The position numbers and the translations under genes were made by a program. From Gammaproteobacteria bacterium (GTDB lineage Bacteria; Pseudomonadota; Gammaproteobacteria; Ga0077536), in assembly GCA_024235015.1 (NCBI GenBank), contig JACKNG010000005.1:62001-126000 (forward strand): a stretch of 64,000 bases of DNA. Direction: 5' to 3'. Positions 35,772-43,778 of the stretch are shown here, piece by piece. The notes beneath the pieces are model-generated. The model searched no databases, was not told where the DNA came from, and saw nothing but the letters and a program-made list of their open reading frames with translations. How positions within the stretch are numbered: the first letter of the stretch is position 1; the number at the start of each line of letters is the position of its first letter.

Positions 35772-36512
35772 AGCCGGTTGCGGAGCCCTCGACGACATCC
35801 GTGCCCACGCCCTGACCGGCACGAGCGAACGATCGTTGCCGACCAGGCGGCCTCGCGCGGATCCATCGTCACGCGAACCTTCCCGCACCGGGCTGGTCGC
35901 CTGGTTTCACCGCTTCGTCGCCGATGCCGACGCCCAGCACGCGGCTGGTTAAAGCGAAGGCCGGCAGGGCCGGATCGCCCGAGGGGCTCCTCGCGGCGGT
36001 GTCAGAGCGCGGTGGGACACCGCGACCCGACTCTACGACGGTTCCGTTCCCGGCTTGTCTGCGTGATGCGCCGCCGGCCTGCATGCCGACGCTGGTGGCG
36101 ACGGTCTCTCGCATCGGGACCGTCGTCACTTTCTCGACGGCCGCTCGTATCGTAATGGTCTCGGCCCGCGATCCTGATCTCGACCCGCGTGCTGCGCGTG
36201 ATGTCGGGCAGGTACCTGGTCTCGATCGACTTCCATGGCACGGCTGCCCCCGGCGCCGCGTCCGAACGGAAAGTCGTCTCGGGCACGCCGCAGTCGTCGT
36301 CGGCGTGCCCCGCGAGGCGCGGGGGCTACGAATGGCTCTGGATGGCTGGCACGTTGAGCGTGTTCACGCCCTGCGCCCGGTCTTGCCCTTGCGCCAGGCT
36401 GACCCCGCCGCGACGGTGGCGGGCGTCTGTCACGCCCCCGCCAAGGCGTCCGTCGCCGGCATGACCACGACACACCGTCGCCGCCCGCTTTCCGCCGTCG
36501 CGTACAGCGCTG
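35772..36512. other. Gene-poor region
   Basis: About 740 bp where I see no convincing gene. Several overlapping Arg-rich frames occur on both strands without recognisable domains. No repeat of the two REP families is present here. Confidence 0.5.
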
Positions 36513-36716
36513 TCAATGGCCGCGACGCGTTGCCTTCAGCCCGGTCTTGGCCCGCGGTACCGGCAATGCCATGCCGTGGGCGCGCTGCAGCGCGCCGGCG
36601 AGTTCGGTGCGCTGCCCGGCGATGCACCCCGGGATATCCCCGATGAGGCGGGACCACCAGATCCTGAGGCGCCCCGTGAATTGCTTGGAAGTACCGGCAA
36701 TGATATCGATGTTCAT
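36513..36716 (-). CDS. CsbD-like stress protein
   Basis: A 67-aa protein that opens with MNIDIIAGTSKQFTGRL, close to the CsbD consensus MNWDxxxGxWKQ-xGK. It continues with IAGQRTELAGALQRAHGMA, matching CsbD's I-AGKRDQLVGKIQ-RYGI. The C-terminus is shorter and Lys/Arg-rich. The ATG is internal to a longer frame and has AGGA upstream. CsbD proteins are small general-stress products induced by sigma-B-like or RpoS-type responses; their mechanism is unclear. Confidence 0.7.
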   Translation of the reverse strand: MNIDIIAGTSKQFTGRLRIWWSRLIGDIPGCIAGQRTELAGALQRAHGMALPVPRAKTGLKATRRGH

Positions 36717-36799
36717 AATCGCGTCCTGTGGTTGTCGTTGATCGAACGGCGCGCATGGCAACGCGCCTGCCGTCGCGGGTCATCACGGCACCTACGCGC

Positions 36800-37648
36800 C
36801 TAGCGCGCACCGGTTCCGCGCAGCACCACAGGTACCGTGCTGAACAGGATGCGGCTGTCGAAGCACAAGGACTGATGGCTCACATAATGCAGGTCGTAGC
36901 GCAGCTTCTGCGCGGCGTCCTCGATCGAATCACCGTAGCGGTAGGAGACCTGGGCCCAGCCTGTGAGGCCCGGTTTGACACGGTGGCGTAAGTCGTACTG
37001 TGGCAGCTCGAGCGCGAGCCGGGCCACGAAGTAGGGGCGTTCGGGGCGTGGCCCCACCAGGCTCATCTCGCCTCGGAGTACGTTCCACAATTGCGGCAAC
37101 TCATCGATGCGCAATGTGCGCAGAACACGCCCGACACGGGTCACCCGCGGGTCGCCGTGCGAGGCCCAGCAGGGGATGCCATCGGATTCGGCATCGGTGC
37201 GCATGCTCCGGAACTTGACCAACGAGAAAATCCGGCCGTGCAGGCCCACGCGGTCCTGGCGGTAGAACACCGGCCCGGCACCCTCGCTTGCGACGAGGAG
37301 TGCGGCTAGCAGCATCACCGGCCAGGCCAGAGCGAGCAACGCGAGCGCCGCCACGATGTCATAGGCGCGCTTGGCGAAGGCCCGCAGGCGGCCGTGCGTG
37401 ACCACCCGCCCGTTGTCGCCGGGTTCGAAGCCCGGTGTCGTGGCGATTACCGCGGCCGGCGTCGCGTTGCCGGCGGGACCACGGCGACCGCGTCGGAATG
37501 GCTTCCGCGGCACGCCGGGACTGTGGTGTGCGGGTGGCTGCAGGTCCGACGCGGCCGGCTCGGCAGCGAGGGGATCGCGCAGCGGGACATGGTGGCTCGC
37601 GAGTGATGACGGTTGCGTGCAGGGCAATGCTTGGGAAGCGGGATTCAA
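36800..37648 (-). CDS. Undecaprenyl-phosphate sugar transferase (Bac_transf)
   Basis: A 282-aa initiating glycosyltransferase. One hydrophobic hairpin-like segment (IVAALALLALAWPVMLLAALLV) precedes the catalytic domain with FYRQDRVGLHGRIFSLVKFRSMRTDAE, TLRIDELPQLWNVLRGEMSLVGPRPE and VKPGLTGWAQV. Such enzymes attach the first sugar phosphate to undecaprenyl phosphate for exopolysaccharide or capsule. The usual large N-terminal membrane domain is missing, so it is the short catalytic form. No other polysaccharide genes are adjacent. The TTG start has no clear ribosome site; a later start, up to the transmembrane segment, is possible. Confidence 0.85.
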   Translation of the reverse strand: MNPASQALPCTQPSSLASHHVPLRDPLAAEPAASDLQPPAHHSPGVPRKPFRRGRRGPAGNATPAAVIATTPGFEPGDNGRVVTHGRLRAFAKRAYDIVAALALLALAWPVMLLAALLVASEGAGPVFYRQDRVGLHGRIFSLVKFRSMRTDAESDGIPCWASHGDPRVTRVGRVLRTLRIDELPQLWNVLRGEMSLVGPRPERPYFVARLALELPQYDLRHRVKPGLTGWAQVSYRYGDSIEDAAQKLRYDLHYVSHQSLCFDSRILFSTVPVVLRGTGAR

Positions 37649-37677
37649 GGGGGTGGTTCCGAAAAGAGCAAACCCGA

Positions 37678-37720
37678 ACCATACCCGCTTCGTGGCGGCC
37701 GGACGGTTCGGTACCGAACA
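37678..37720 (-). promoter_or_regulatory. Palindrome copy 2 and -10-like hexamer before the sugar transferase
   Basis: The 16-bp palindrome at 37705-37720 (minus strand TGTTCGGTACCGAACC) is followed on the minus strand, 21 nt later, by TATGGT (37683-37678), a -10-like hexamer. The sugar transferase start codon is about 30 bp further. The palindrome would be centred close to -41, the position used by class II activators such as Crp/Fnr proteins. Confidence 0.5.
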
Positions 37721-37747
37721 CGCGGAACGTTCAGGCGATCAGCGCGC

Positions 37748-38437
37748 TTACACCAGCCAATGGTCGTAACTGGCGATCAGCGCCGCGTAGCAAGAACAGG
37801 CATCGTCGCAAAGGCCGACCCGCGAGACGATATTGATTTCACCGCGGCTGTAGTCGATATGGCGGCGTCGCTGCAACTCGCCGGCAGCGATGGTCACCGC
37901 GCTACGACGGACACCGAGCATGTTGGCGAGCATCGTGTGGGTGAGAAAGAAGTGATCGGCGTGCGCGCGGTCCTGCATCATGAGCAGGCGGCGCGCCAGC
38001 CGCCGCTCGACGTCATGGAAGCGTTGACAGGCAATTTCCACCGATAGTTGCAGGTACCCGACATAGAGATACCGGTTCACTACACGTTGCAGGCCGGGAC
38101 CGGAGCGAAACTCGCGCCGCAGGTCGGCAACGGCGACCCGCAGGATCCGGCCGCCACCATGCACCGTGGCGCGACACGGCGTGACATCGATGCCCAGCGT
38201 CAGGGTTGCACCGAGCATGCCCTCGTTGCCGACGAGTCCCGTTTCCAGCGGCTGATGCCGGTCGACGCCGCTAGCCAGGCCGATGATGCCGCCGAGCGGG
38301 AAGTAGGCATGACGCGAAATTTCACCCTGATCGAGCAGTACCGTGCCGGCGGTGATTTCCAGCGGGTCGCAGACCGCCAGGAGCCGCTGGCGCACCCGGT
38401 GTGGCAGGCCGTCGAGCAGACGGTTGGTCTCGGGCAT
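37748..38437 (-). CDS. Crp/Fnr-family regulator 1
   Basis: A 229-aa protein with an N-terminal cyclic-nucleotide-binding-like barrel (YFPLGGIIGLASGV near residue 45, VGNEGMLGATLTLG near 68). The C-terminal winged helix has THTMLANMLGVRRSAVTIAAGELQ near residues 165-188. The GNEGMxG signature belongs to a large Crp/Fnr subgroup whose ligands are unknown; key cAMP contacts are not apparent. It is separated by about 200 bp from the second regulator. The two share the GNEGM signature and the LANMLGVRR recognition-helix region. Confidence 0.9.
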   Translation of the reverse strand: MPETNRLLDGLPHRVRQRLLAVCDPLEITAGTVLLDQGEISRHAYFPLGGIIGLASGVDRHQPLETGLVGNEGMLGATLTLGIDVTPCRATVHGGGRILRVAVADLRREFRSGPGLQRVVNRYLYVGYLQLSVEIACQRFHDVERRLARRLLMMQDRAHADHFFLTHTMLANMLGVRRSAVTIAAGELQRRRHIDYSRGEINIVSRVGLCDDACSCYAALIASYDHWLV

Positions 38438-38644
38438 GGCGCTATGCAGACCCCGCGGTTGATCTGGTTACACGATGCGCACGGGTTCAGCCTCGGCGCG
38501 AGCACCCGAACCCACGCGTCGCGGCAGCCCCTGCGAAACCGGCAGTGTCGGTCGAGACGGGTCGGTGGTCGGTGCGCTGGACCGCTTTGGCTACGAAACA
38601 GCCGCGGCGGCTCTCTGCTGGCCGCGGGCGACGCGGCGTGCCGC

Positions 38645-39370
38645 TTACCGCGGGTCGTTGCCGATGTCGGGCAGCAAGCGATCAGTTTCCTTCTTGACCA
38701 CCGCGTAGCACTCGCAGCACAGCTGCTCGAGACGCGCACGATCGAGAACCGTGATCTGTCCGCGGCGATAAGCAATCACCCCGAGATCCTGGAGTTTACC
38801 CGCGGCTTCGGTCACGCCTTCGCGGCGCACGCCGAGCATGTTCGCGATCAGTTCCTGGGTCATCGTCAGCCGGTTGGTCGGCAAGCGGTCGAGCGACAGC
38901 AGCAGCCAACGGCATAACTGCTGGTCGATCGAATGGTGTCGGTTGCACACCGCGGTTTGTGCCATCTGCGTAATCAGGGCCTGGGTATAGCGCAACAACA
39001 GCACCATCAGGTCGCCGTGATTATTGAATTCCTGCTTGAGCCGCTGACCGGGCAAGCGGTAAGCGGAGCCGGCGCTCTGCACGATTGCCCGGCTCGGCGT
39101 ACTTTCGCCGCCCATGAACACCGCGATGCCGATCATGCCCTCATTGCCGACCACGGATATCTCGGCCGACGCGCCGCTCTCCATCACGTAGAGCAGTGAG
39201 ACGATAGAGTCGGTGGGGAAGTAAACGTGGCGCAGGGTGTCACCAGGCTCGTACAAGACCTTGCCGAGTGGAAGGGCGACGAACTCGAGGGCGTCGAACA
39301 GGCGCTTCTGGACCGCCGACGGGAGCGCCGCGAGGATGTGGTTGTGTTCTGGGGCCTGGAATTCAGGCAT
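38645..39370 (-). CDS. Crp/Fnr-family regulator 2
   Basis: A 241-aa paralogue of the preceding regulator: barrel with YFPTDSIVSLLYVM and VGNEGMIGIAVFMGG, then the helix-turn-helix MTQELIANMLGVRREGVTEAAGKLQ near residues 170-195. It keeps the GNEGMxG ligand-pocket signature. An excellent palindrome with a -10 hexamer precedes it, suggesting autoregulation or control by its paralogue. The ATG of MPEFQAP follows AGGTG; in-frame codons upstream run into the promoter. Confidence 0.92.
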   Translation of the reverse strand: MPEFQAPEHNHILAALPSAVQKRLFDALEFVALPLGKVLYEPGDTLRHVYFPTDSIVSLLYVMESGASAEISVVGNEGMIGIAVFMGGESTPSRAIVQSAGSAYRLPGQRLKQEFNNHGDLMVLLLRYTQALITQMAQTAVCNRHHSIDQQLCRWLLLSLDRLPTNRLTMTQELIANMLGVRREGVTEAAGKLQDLGVIAYRRGQITVLDRARLEQLCCECYAVVKKETDRLLPDIGNDPR

Positions 39371-39431
39371 GCCGCACCTGTGGTTATTCCGACAGCTGAC
39401 GCGCAATCGGTTCAATGGTTCCGTGCACGGC

Positions 39432-39473
39432 AGTATACAGCGCGGGGTGCGCGCGTATGTTCGGTATCGAACC
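39432..39473 (-). promoter_or_regulatory. Palindrome copy 3 and -10 hexamer before regulator 2
   Basis: Minus strand: GGTTCGATACCGAACA (39473-39458), 20 nt, then TATACT (39437-39432), which matches the -10 consensus in 5 of 6 positions. The start codon is about 60 bp downstream. The palindrome would be centred near -41 from a start site around 39425, as for a class II activator. Copy 2 has the same design, one nucleotide longer. Confidence 0.6.
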
Positions 39474-39612
39474 CAAGCGCGCGGCGTGACCTGCACGAAG
39501 TGCGTTATCCACCCTGCCCCCGGCGTGTACGCAAGCGCACAGAGGCGGCCCGGCACGGTCGCGCATACTCGGCGCACGCGACCTTAGTCGCCTTGATGCA
39601 AGAGGGAGTGTC

Positions 39613-39759
39613 ATGCTCGAAACCATTGCCGTTATCCTGCTCCTTGCCTGGGCCGTTGGCCTGGTGTCGTCGTACACGATGGGCGGGTTCATTCACCTGC
39701 TGCTGGTGCTCGCGATCGTCGTCGTGTTGGTGAGAGTCATCCAGGGCCGGCGTATCTGA
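39613..39759 (+). CDS. lmo0937-type 48-aa membrane protein
   Basis: A 48-aa peptide too short for most gene callers. The sequence MLETIAVILLLAWAVGL, then SSYTMGGFIH and VRVIQGRR, is the pattern of the lmo0937 family of small membrane proteins, with two hydrophobic stretches and a basic end. GAGGGAG stands 6-8 bp before the ATG. The family is widespread and often stress-induced; its job is not known. It is divergent from Crp/Fnr regulator 2 and may share regulation. Confidence 0.85.
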   Translation: MLETIAVILLLAWAVGLVSSYTMGGFIHLLLVLAIVVVLVRVIQGRRI

Positions 39760-39908
39760 GCGGCGCGAGCGCGCGCCGTGCCATTGAATGCGCCGTGCGG
39801 CCCTGCCGGAACCGCGCTGGCGTGCGCCCGGCGCCGGGTTTAAGGTGACACGCGTCGCCTGGCAGGGCAGGCATGCGTCGCGAACCCGGCGTCGCCGTTC
39901 GGCGTTGC

Positions 39909-40673
39909 CTAGCGGACCGCCACGCTCGTAATGGTCGCCGGGGAGCGCGTGCGCTTGGCGCGGTAGAGGCCACGGTCGGCGCTGCGCATCAGGGCGTTCA
40001 ACGATTCTCCGTCGTACGGAAATACCACCCGCCCGATACTCGCCGTCATCCGGACATCGTAGCCATCGATACGGTACGGCGCGGCGATCGCCGCCTGCAG
40101 CTTGCCGGCGATGGCATCGATGACCCGGATATCCTCGACCTCCGGCAACATGGTCACGAACTCGTCGCCACCGTAACGGCAGGTGGTATCGGCATCGCGG
40201 GTCGTCTGCGAGAGCCGCGCGCCCACGGCGCACAGGACGCGGTCCCCGGCCACGTGGCCGAGTCGATCATTGATGGATTTGAAATCGTCGAGGTCGATCA
40301 GGATCAAGGCCAGCAACCGGTCGTGGCGTGCGCCCTGGGCCATCGCCTGGTGCAGGCGGTCGTTCAACAACCGGCGGTTGGGCAGGCCCGTAAGCTCGTC
40401 GAAATAGGCGAAGCGATATACCTGGGTGTCGCGCACGGTCAACATCGAACGTTCGTGTTCGAGTCGGCGGTTGGTGGTCTCGAGCCGATCGATGCGCGCT
40501 TGTTGCCTTGTTGCGCGTGTCTGCAGCGCAGCAATAACACGTTGCGCCGACGCGAGATCGCGGGGAACGAGTTCGCCTTCCAAGTAGTCGGGCGGACAAT
40601 GCGCGGCATCCGATTCTGCGAATCCGGCCGCGGCGCCATCGGCCGGGCGCTGTTCGTGAACTGAGTCTTTCAT
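39909..40673 (-). CDS. GGDEF-domain diguanylate cyclase
   Basis: A 254-aa protein: a helical N-terminus with a coiled-coil stretch (RVIAALQTRATRQQARIDRLETTNRRLEHE is its core, residues 45-75), then a GGDEF domain with FDELTGLPNRRLL near residue 90, IDLDDFKSINDRLGH near 126 and RYGGDEF near residue 167. The active-site GGDEF motif is intact, so c-di-GMP synthesis is likely. There is no sensory domain beyond the coiled coil. The nearby sugar transferase could be a downstream target in biofilm formation; that is inference. Confidence 0.9.
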   Translation of the reverse strand: MKDSVHEQRPADGAAAGFAESDAAHCPPDYLEGELVPRDLASAQRVIAALQTRATRQQARIDRLETTNRRLEHERSMLTVRDTQVYRFAYFDELTGLPNRRLLNDRLHQAMAQGARHDRLLALILIDLDDFKSINDRLGHVAGDRVLCAVGARLSQTTRDADTTCRYGGDEFVTMLPEVEDIRVIDAIAGKLQAAIAAPYRIDGYDVRMTASIGRVVFPYDGESLNALMRSADRGLYRAKRTRSPATITSVAVR

Positions 40674-41057
40674 CTTGTCTGTGGCTCCTTGTCCTGATCC
40701 CTGGGCCGGTACGAAACGGGGGCAGGTGCGCTCGTCGGACCGGCCTGACGGACACGAAAAGTTACCGCGCGCCTGGTCCTCGCTCCGTGCGGTCGCGCAC
40801 ACAGCCCCGGTCGGAGCCGTGAGGGATTGTCGGGGGCAGTCCACGGCAAGGCGCGACCGGATGGGCCGATCGCGGTCTGCCCCTGAAAAACGGTGCGCGA
40901 GCATACAGAGCCCGTATGTCGTATGGCGCCAGAGTCCACCAGCCGTCGTCCTTGTCATCGTCGCGCTACTCCCTCCCGTTGACGGTTCTCGCGCCATGAA
41001 CATCACGTTGTCCCTGGCGCCCCTGGTGTCGATCGCCTGCGGGTACTGATCCTGAAC
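40674..41057. other. Gene-free stretch upstream of the GGDEF gene
   Basis: About 380 bp with no convincing gene, RNA or repeat visible. It contains the promoter region of the GGDEF gene (minus strand), with no obvious hexamers. Confidence 0.45.
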
Positions 41058-41309
41058 GTGCCCCGAATGCTCAATTGCGTTGTCGCCATCTACCTGATCG
41101 GCATCGGCCTGACCGGTCTGTTCAGCGCCGCAAACCTGCCCTTCTGGTCCTCGCCGCGCGCGGCTTCGGGCGGTGCCGCGGGCCTCGTTCGCCGCGCCCG
41201 CGGTGCCGGCCCATGCGCGCCACCGCACCGACACTCACCAGGCGTTGCTGCACGATTGGCCTGCGGACATGCGACAACGCGTCGCAGCCGCGCATTACCC
41301 AGGAGGTAA
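41058..41309 (+). CDS. Doubtful short ORF with one hydrophobic segment
   Basis: Starts GTG, with an ATG three codons later, and opens with MLNCVVAIYLIGIGLTGLF, a credible membrane segment. The following residues are low-complexity Arg/Ala-rich and have no family features. It may be a short real protein with a shadow-like tail, or a decayed member of the small stress membrane proteins. Its end is 5 bp before the start of the glycine-zipper lipoprotein gene. Confidence 0.3.
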   Translation: MPRMLNCVVAIYLIGIGLTGLFSAANLPFWSSPRAASGGAAGLVRRARGAGPCAPPHRHSPGVAARLACGHATTRRSRALPRR

Positions 41310-41314
41310 TCGAA

Positions 41315-41542
41315 ATGACAACAACTCTGAGGGGTGCGGCAATCGCGCTCGCAATGTCAACCGTACTGGCGCTGTCCGGCTGTTCCGGCATGTCGAGGCA
41401 GGAGAAAGGAACGACGTTGGGCGCTGCGGCCGGCGGTGTTGCTGGAGCGGTGATCAGCGGCGGTGGCGCGCTCGGCACGCTCGGTGGTGCGGCGGTTGGC
41501 GGCTTGATCGGGCACGAAGTCACCGAGGACGACAAGAAATAA
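41315..41542 (+). CDS. Glycine-zipper small lipoprotein (OsmB-like)
   Basis: A 75-aa lipoprotein. The signal ends at the lipobox LALSGC near residue 23, then a glycine-rich hydrophobic repeat (GAAAGGVAGAVISGGGAL-type, residues 36-66) and a charged tail, TEDDKK. It resembles OsmB and glycine-zipper 2TM proteins, which are osmotic- or stationary-phase-induced. A strong AGGAGGT lies 7 bp before the ATG. Confidence 0.85.
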   Translation: MTTTLRGAAIALAMSTVLALSGCSGMSRQEKGTTLGAAAGGVAGAVISGGGALGTLGGAAVGGLIGHEVTEDDKK

Positions 41543-41625
41543 CCCCGGGATGCCGTTAGTCCCGTGTGGGACTGGTCACGATCAGGTGGCCTGAGCCTGG
41601 AGAAAAAAGGAGAGAAAAGAGAAAA

Positions 41626-41816
41626 GGTGTCAAAAAGAGAAAAGGTGTCAGGTTTATTTGCGCCAGCTTCGACGAGCGTGAATAAACCTGGCACCTTTTA
41701 GCTAATCGGGGACAGACCACGGTTACGACCTTAGCCGCGACGGCTTAATCGTGGTCTGTCCCCAAATGTCCCAAGTTTATTTTGCGACAGCTTCGACGAG
41801 CGCAAATAAACCGGAT
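41626..41816. repeat. Composite REP block: three hairpins from two repeat families
   Basis: First, AAAGGTGTCAGGTTTATT at 41641-41658 pairs with 41681-41698, its loop carrying GCGCCAGCTTCGAC; a shortened copy precedes it. Second, GGGGACAGACCAC at 41708-41720 pairs with 41751-41763 and encloses a smaller stem. Third, a diverged hairpin, AGTTTATTTTGCG with CGCAAATAAACC, spans about 41773-41812. The first and third belong to the family at 33.4 kb, the second to the one at 22.2 kb. The block sits next to the vapC stop. Confidence 0.8.
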
Positions 41817-41826
41817 CCCTCTTAGC

Positions 41827-42234
41827 TCAAGCACCAAGCCAATCGTCGATCGCGAGACCGGGTACGCGTTCGAATTCGCCACGGTTCGCGGTGACCACAG
41901 TCAAGCCGAGTGCACGCGCGTGGGCTGCGATGAAGAGATCGTTGGGGCCTATGGGCGTGCCGCGCGCCGCGAGTTGCGAGCGGATGTCGCCGTAGTGGAC
42001 GTCGGCCGGTGCTTCAAGCGGCAGCACATCGAGCGCGGCCAGCACGAGCGCGACGCGTTCAGCCAGGCGGGCCGAACCGGCCCGCGCGGCGCCATAACGC
42101 AACTCCGCGGCGACCACCACGCTCGTACACACGGCCGACTCGCCGACCTCTGCGATGCGTGCAGCGACACGACCGCGTGGGTTGCGCACCAGGTCGGAGA
42201 GGACATTGGTATCGAGCAGGTAGGCGAGCGCCAT
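41827..42234 (-). CDS. vapC: PIN-domain toxin, VapC type
   Basis: A 135-aa PIN-domain ribonuclease. YLLDTNVLSDLVR near residue 5 carries the first acidic residue, VVAAELRYGA the glutamate, and GPNDLFIAAHARALGLTVVTANRGEF the two C-terminal acidic residues, so the active site is complete. VapC toxins cut specific RNAs such as tRNA. It follows its antitoxin gene after 2 bp. The pair stands by itself beside REP repeats, as mobile TA loci often do. Confidence 0.92.
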   Translation of the reverse strand: MALAYLLDTNVLSDLVRNPRGRVAARIAEVGESAVCTSVVVAAELRYGAARAGSARLAERVALVLAALDVLPLEAPADVHYGDIRSQLAARGTPIGPNDLFIAAHARALGLTVVTANRGEFERVPGLAIDDWLGA

Positions 42235-42236
42235 GA

Positions 42237-42482
42237 TCAGACTGCGACATCGTCGAGCGGCGGCAGGCCCTCGTCGAACTCGGGAAAGGCCTCTTCAATG
42301 GGTTCGAGTGTCGCGAGCAGCGCGAGCAGGCCGCCTTTGCGCACGGGCTCGACGATCAGGCGGTCGCCTTCCTTGCGCAGGATCGCTTCGTCACCCGGAA
42401 GCTCGAATTCGCGCGGAATACGCAGAGCCTGGTTTCGCCCGTTGCGGAACAGGCGCACGTGTCGTTCGGTTTCCGCCATCAC
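42237..42482 (-). CDS. vapB: Antitoxin, VapB/AbrB type
   Basis: An 81-aa antitoxin. VRLFRNGRNQALRIPREFELPG near residues 9-30 is the AbrB/MazE DNA-binding fold typical of VapB, and the C-terminal acidic part (EEAFPEFDEGLPPLDDV) would block the toxin. Two adjacent start codons (MM) exist; either is possible. It probably represses the operon together with VapC. Confidence 0.9.
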   Translation of the reverse strand: MMAETERHVRLFRNGRNQALRIPREFELPGDEAILRKEGDRLIVEPVRKGGLLALLATLEPIEEAFPEFDEGLPPLDDVAV

Positions 42483-42566
42483 GCATTCTCCTAGAGTGGC
42501 ATATGCCGAAGCCTATGCCGATAAATCAGGCAATTCAATGCCACGTTGTCACCGGTCGCACGGTCC

Positions 42567-43778
42567 CTACTCCGCCCGCAACGCCTCCACCGGGTCCAAC
42601 CGCGCCGCACGCGCCGCCGGCAGCAAGCCGGCACCGATGCCGATGACGATCGACACGACCAATGCCCCGCCGACGAAAGGCCACAACACCGCCAGCGGCA
42701 GGCCCGGCACCAGGGTGCGTGCAGCGCCGACCAGTGCCAGGGCGACGGCCACGCCAACGGCGCCGCCGGCGGCGCCGAGCACGGCCGACTCGACGAGGAA
42801 GATGCGCAGGATGTCGCTGCGCCGGGCGCCGAGCGCACGCAGCAGGCCGACCTCGGCGGTGCGTTCGCTGACCGCGATGGTCATGATGGTGGCGATGCCG
42901 AAGGCGCCGACGACGAGCGAGATGGCGCCGATGGCGGCGACCCCGGCGGTGAGGATGTCGAGGATGTCGCCGAGCACGTCGAGCATCTTGTCCTGGGTGA
43001 TGAGGGTGAAGTCGACCTGGCCGTGGCGCGCCAGCAGCAGGCGTTCGATGTCGCGTACCACCTGGGCGGAGGGTTCGTCCTCGGCATAGGTGACGTCGAT
43101 CTCCATCACCCCCTCGCGGTCGAACATCTCGGTCGCGCGGCCGACCGGGATGAACACCGTATCGTCGAGATCGAAGCCGAGCATCTGGCCCTTGGACGCC
43201 ATCACGCCGATGACGCGGAAGCGATCGTTGCCGATGCGCACGCGCTCGCCGAGCGCGTTGTCGTCACCGTACAGTTCGCGGTACATGCGCTGGCCGAGCA
43301 CGACGAAGGGCCGCGCGTTGGTGAAACCGTCGTCGGGCAGGAAGCTGCCGCTGGCCACGGTCATGCGCCACACCGCCGGCATGTCGGCACCGACGCCGAA
43401 CACCGTGGTGCGCCGGGCGCGCGCGCCGGATTCGACCTCGGCGTTGCCCTGGATGACCGGCACCACCGCGGTCACCGCCGGCACCCGGGTCAGCGCCGCG
43501 GCGTCGTCGACGGTCAGCGGCCGCACGCTCGAGATGGTCGCCCCGGACATGCCGAAGGTGGTGTTCTTGCCCGGCTGCACGCCGACGATGTTGGTGCCGA
43601 ACTGGGTGAACTCGCCGAGCACGAAACGCCGCACCCCCTCGCCCACCGCGGTCAGCAGGACCACCGCGAGGATGCCGACGGCGATGCCGAGGACGGTCAG
43701 GCCGGAGCGCAGGCGCTGGCCGCTGACCGCGCTCCAGGCGAAGCACAGGCGATCGACGGCGCGCATGGCCGTGCTCAT
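42567..43778 (-). CDS. ABC transporter permease (MacB/FtsX type), second
   Basis: A 403-aa permease with the typical plan: N-terminal membrane segment (LTVLGIAVGILAVVLLTAV, about residues 27-45), a large periplasmic MacB-like domain, and three C-terminal segments with ERTAEVGLLRALGARRSDILRIFLVE, the FtsX-type coupling region. It is the last gene of a four-gene minus-strand operon and its start overlaps the previous permease stop by 4 bp. Two permease genes imply a heterodimer, unlike MacB itself. Substrate unknown. Confidence 0.9.
   Translation of the reverse strand: MSTAMRAVDRLCFAWSAVSGQRLRSGLTVLGIAVGILAVVLLTAVGEGVRRFVLGEFTQFGTNIVGVQPGKNTTFGMSGATISSVRPLTVDDAAALTRVPAVTAVVPVIQGNAEVESGARARRTTVFGVGADMPAVWRMTVASGSFLPDDGFTNARPFVVLGQRMYRELYGDDNALGERVRIGNDRFRVIGVMASKGQMLGFDLDDTVFIPVGRATEMFDREGVMEIDVTYAEDEPSAQVVRDIERLLLARHGQVDFTLITQDKMLDVLGDILDILTAGVAAIGAISLVVGAFGIATIMTIAVSERTAEVGLLRALGARRSDILRIFLVESAVLGAAGGAVGVAVALALVGAARTLVPGLPLAVLWPFVGGALVVSIVIGIGAGLLPAARAARLDPVEALRAE

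Noticed and set aside
36002..36286. 94-codon minus-strand frame (ETTFRSDAAPGAAV...)
   Set aside because: Slightly protein-like N-terminus but no recognisable family and a low-complexity tail; left as unannotated.
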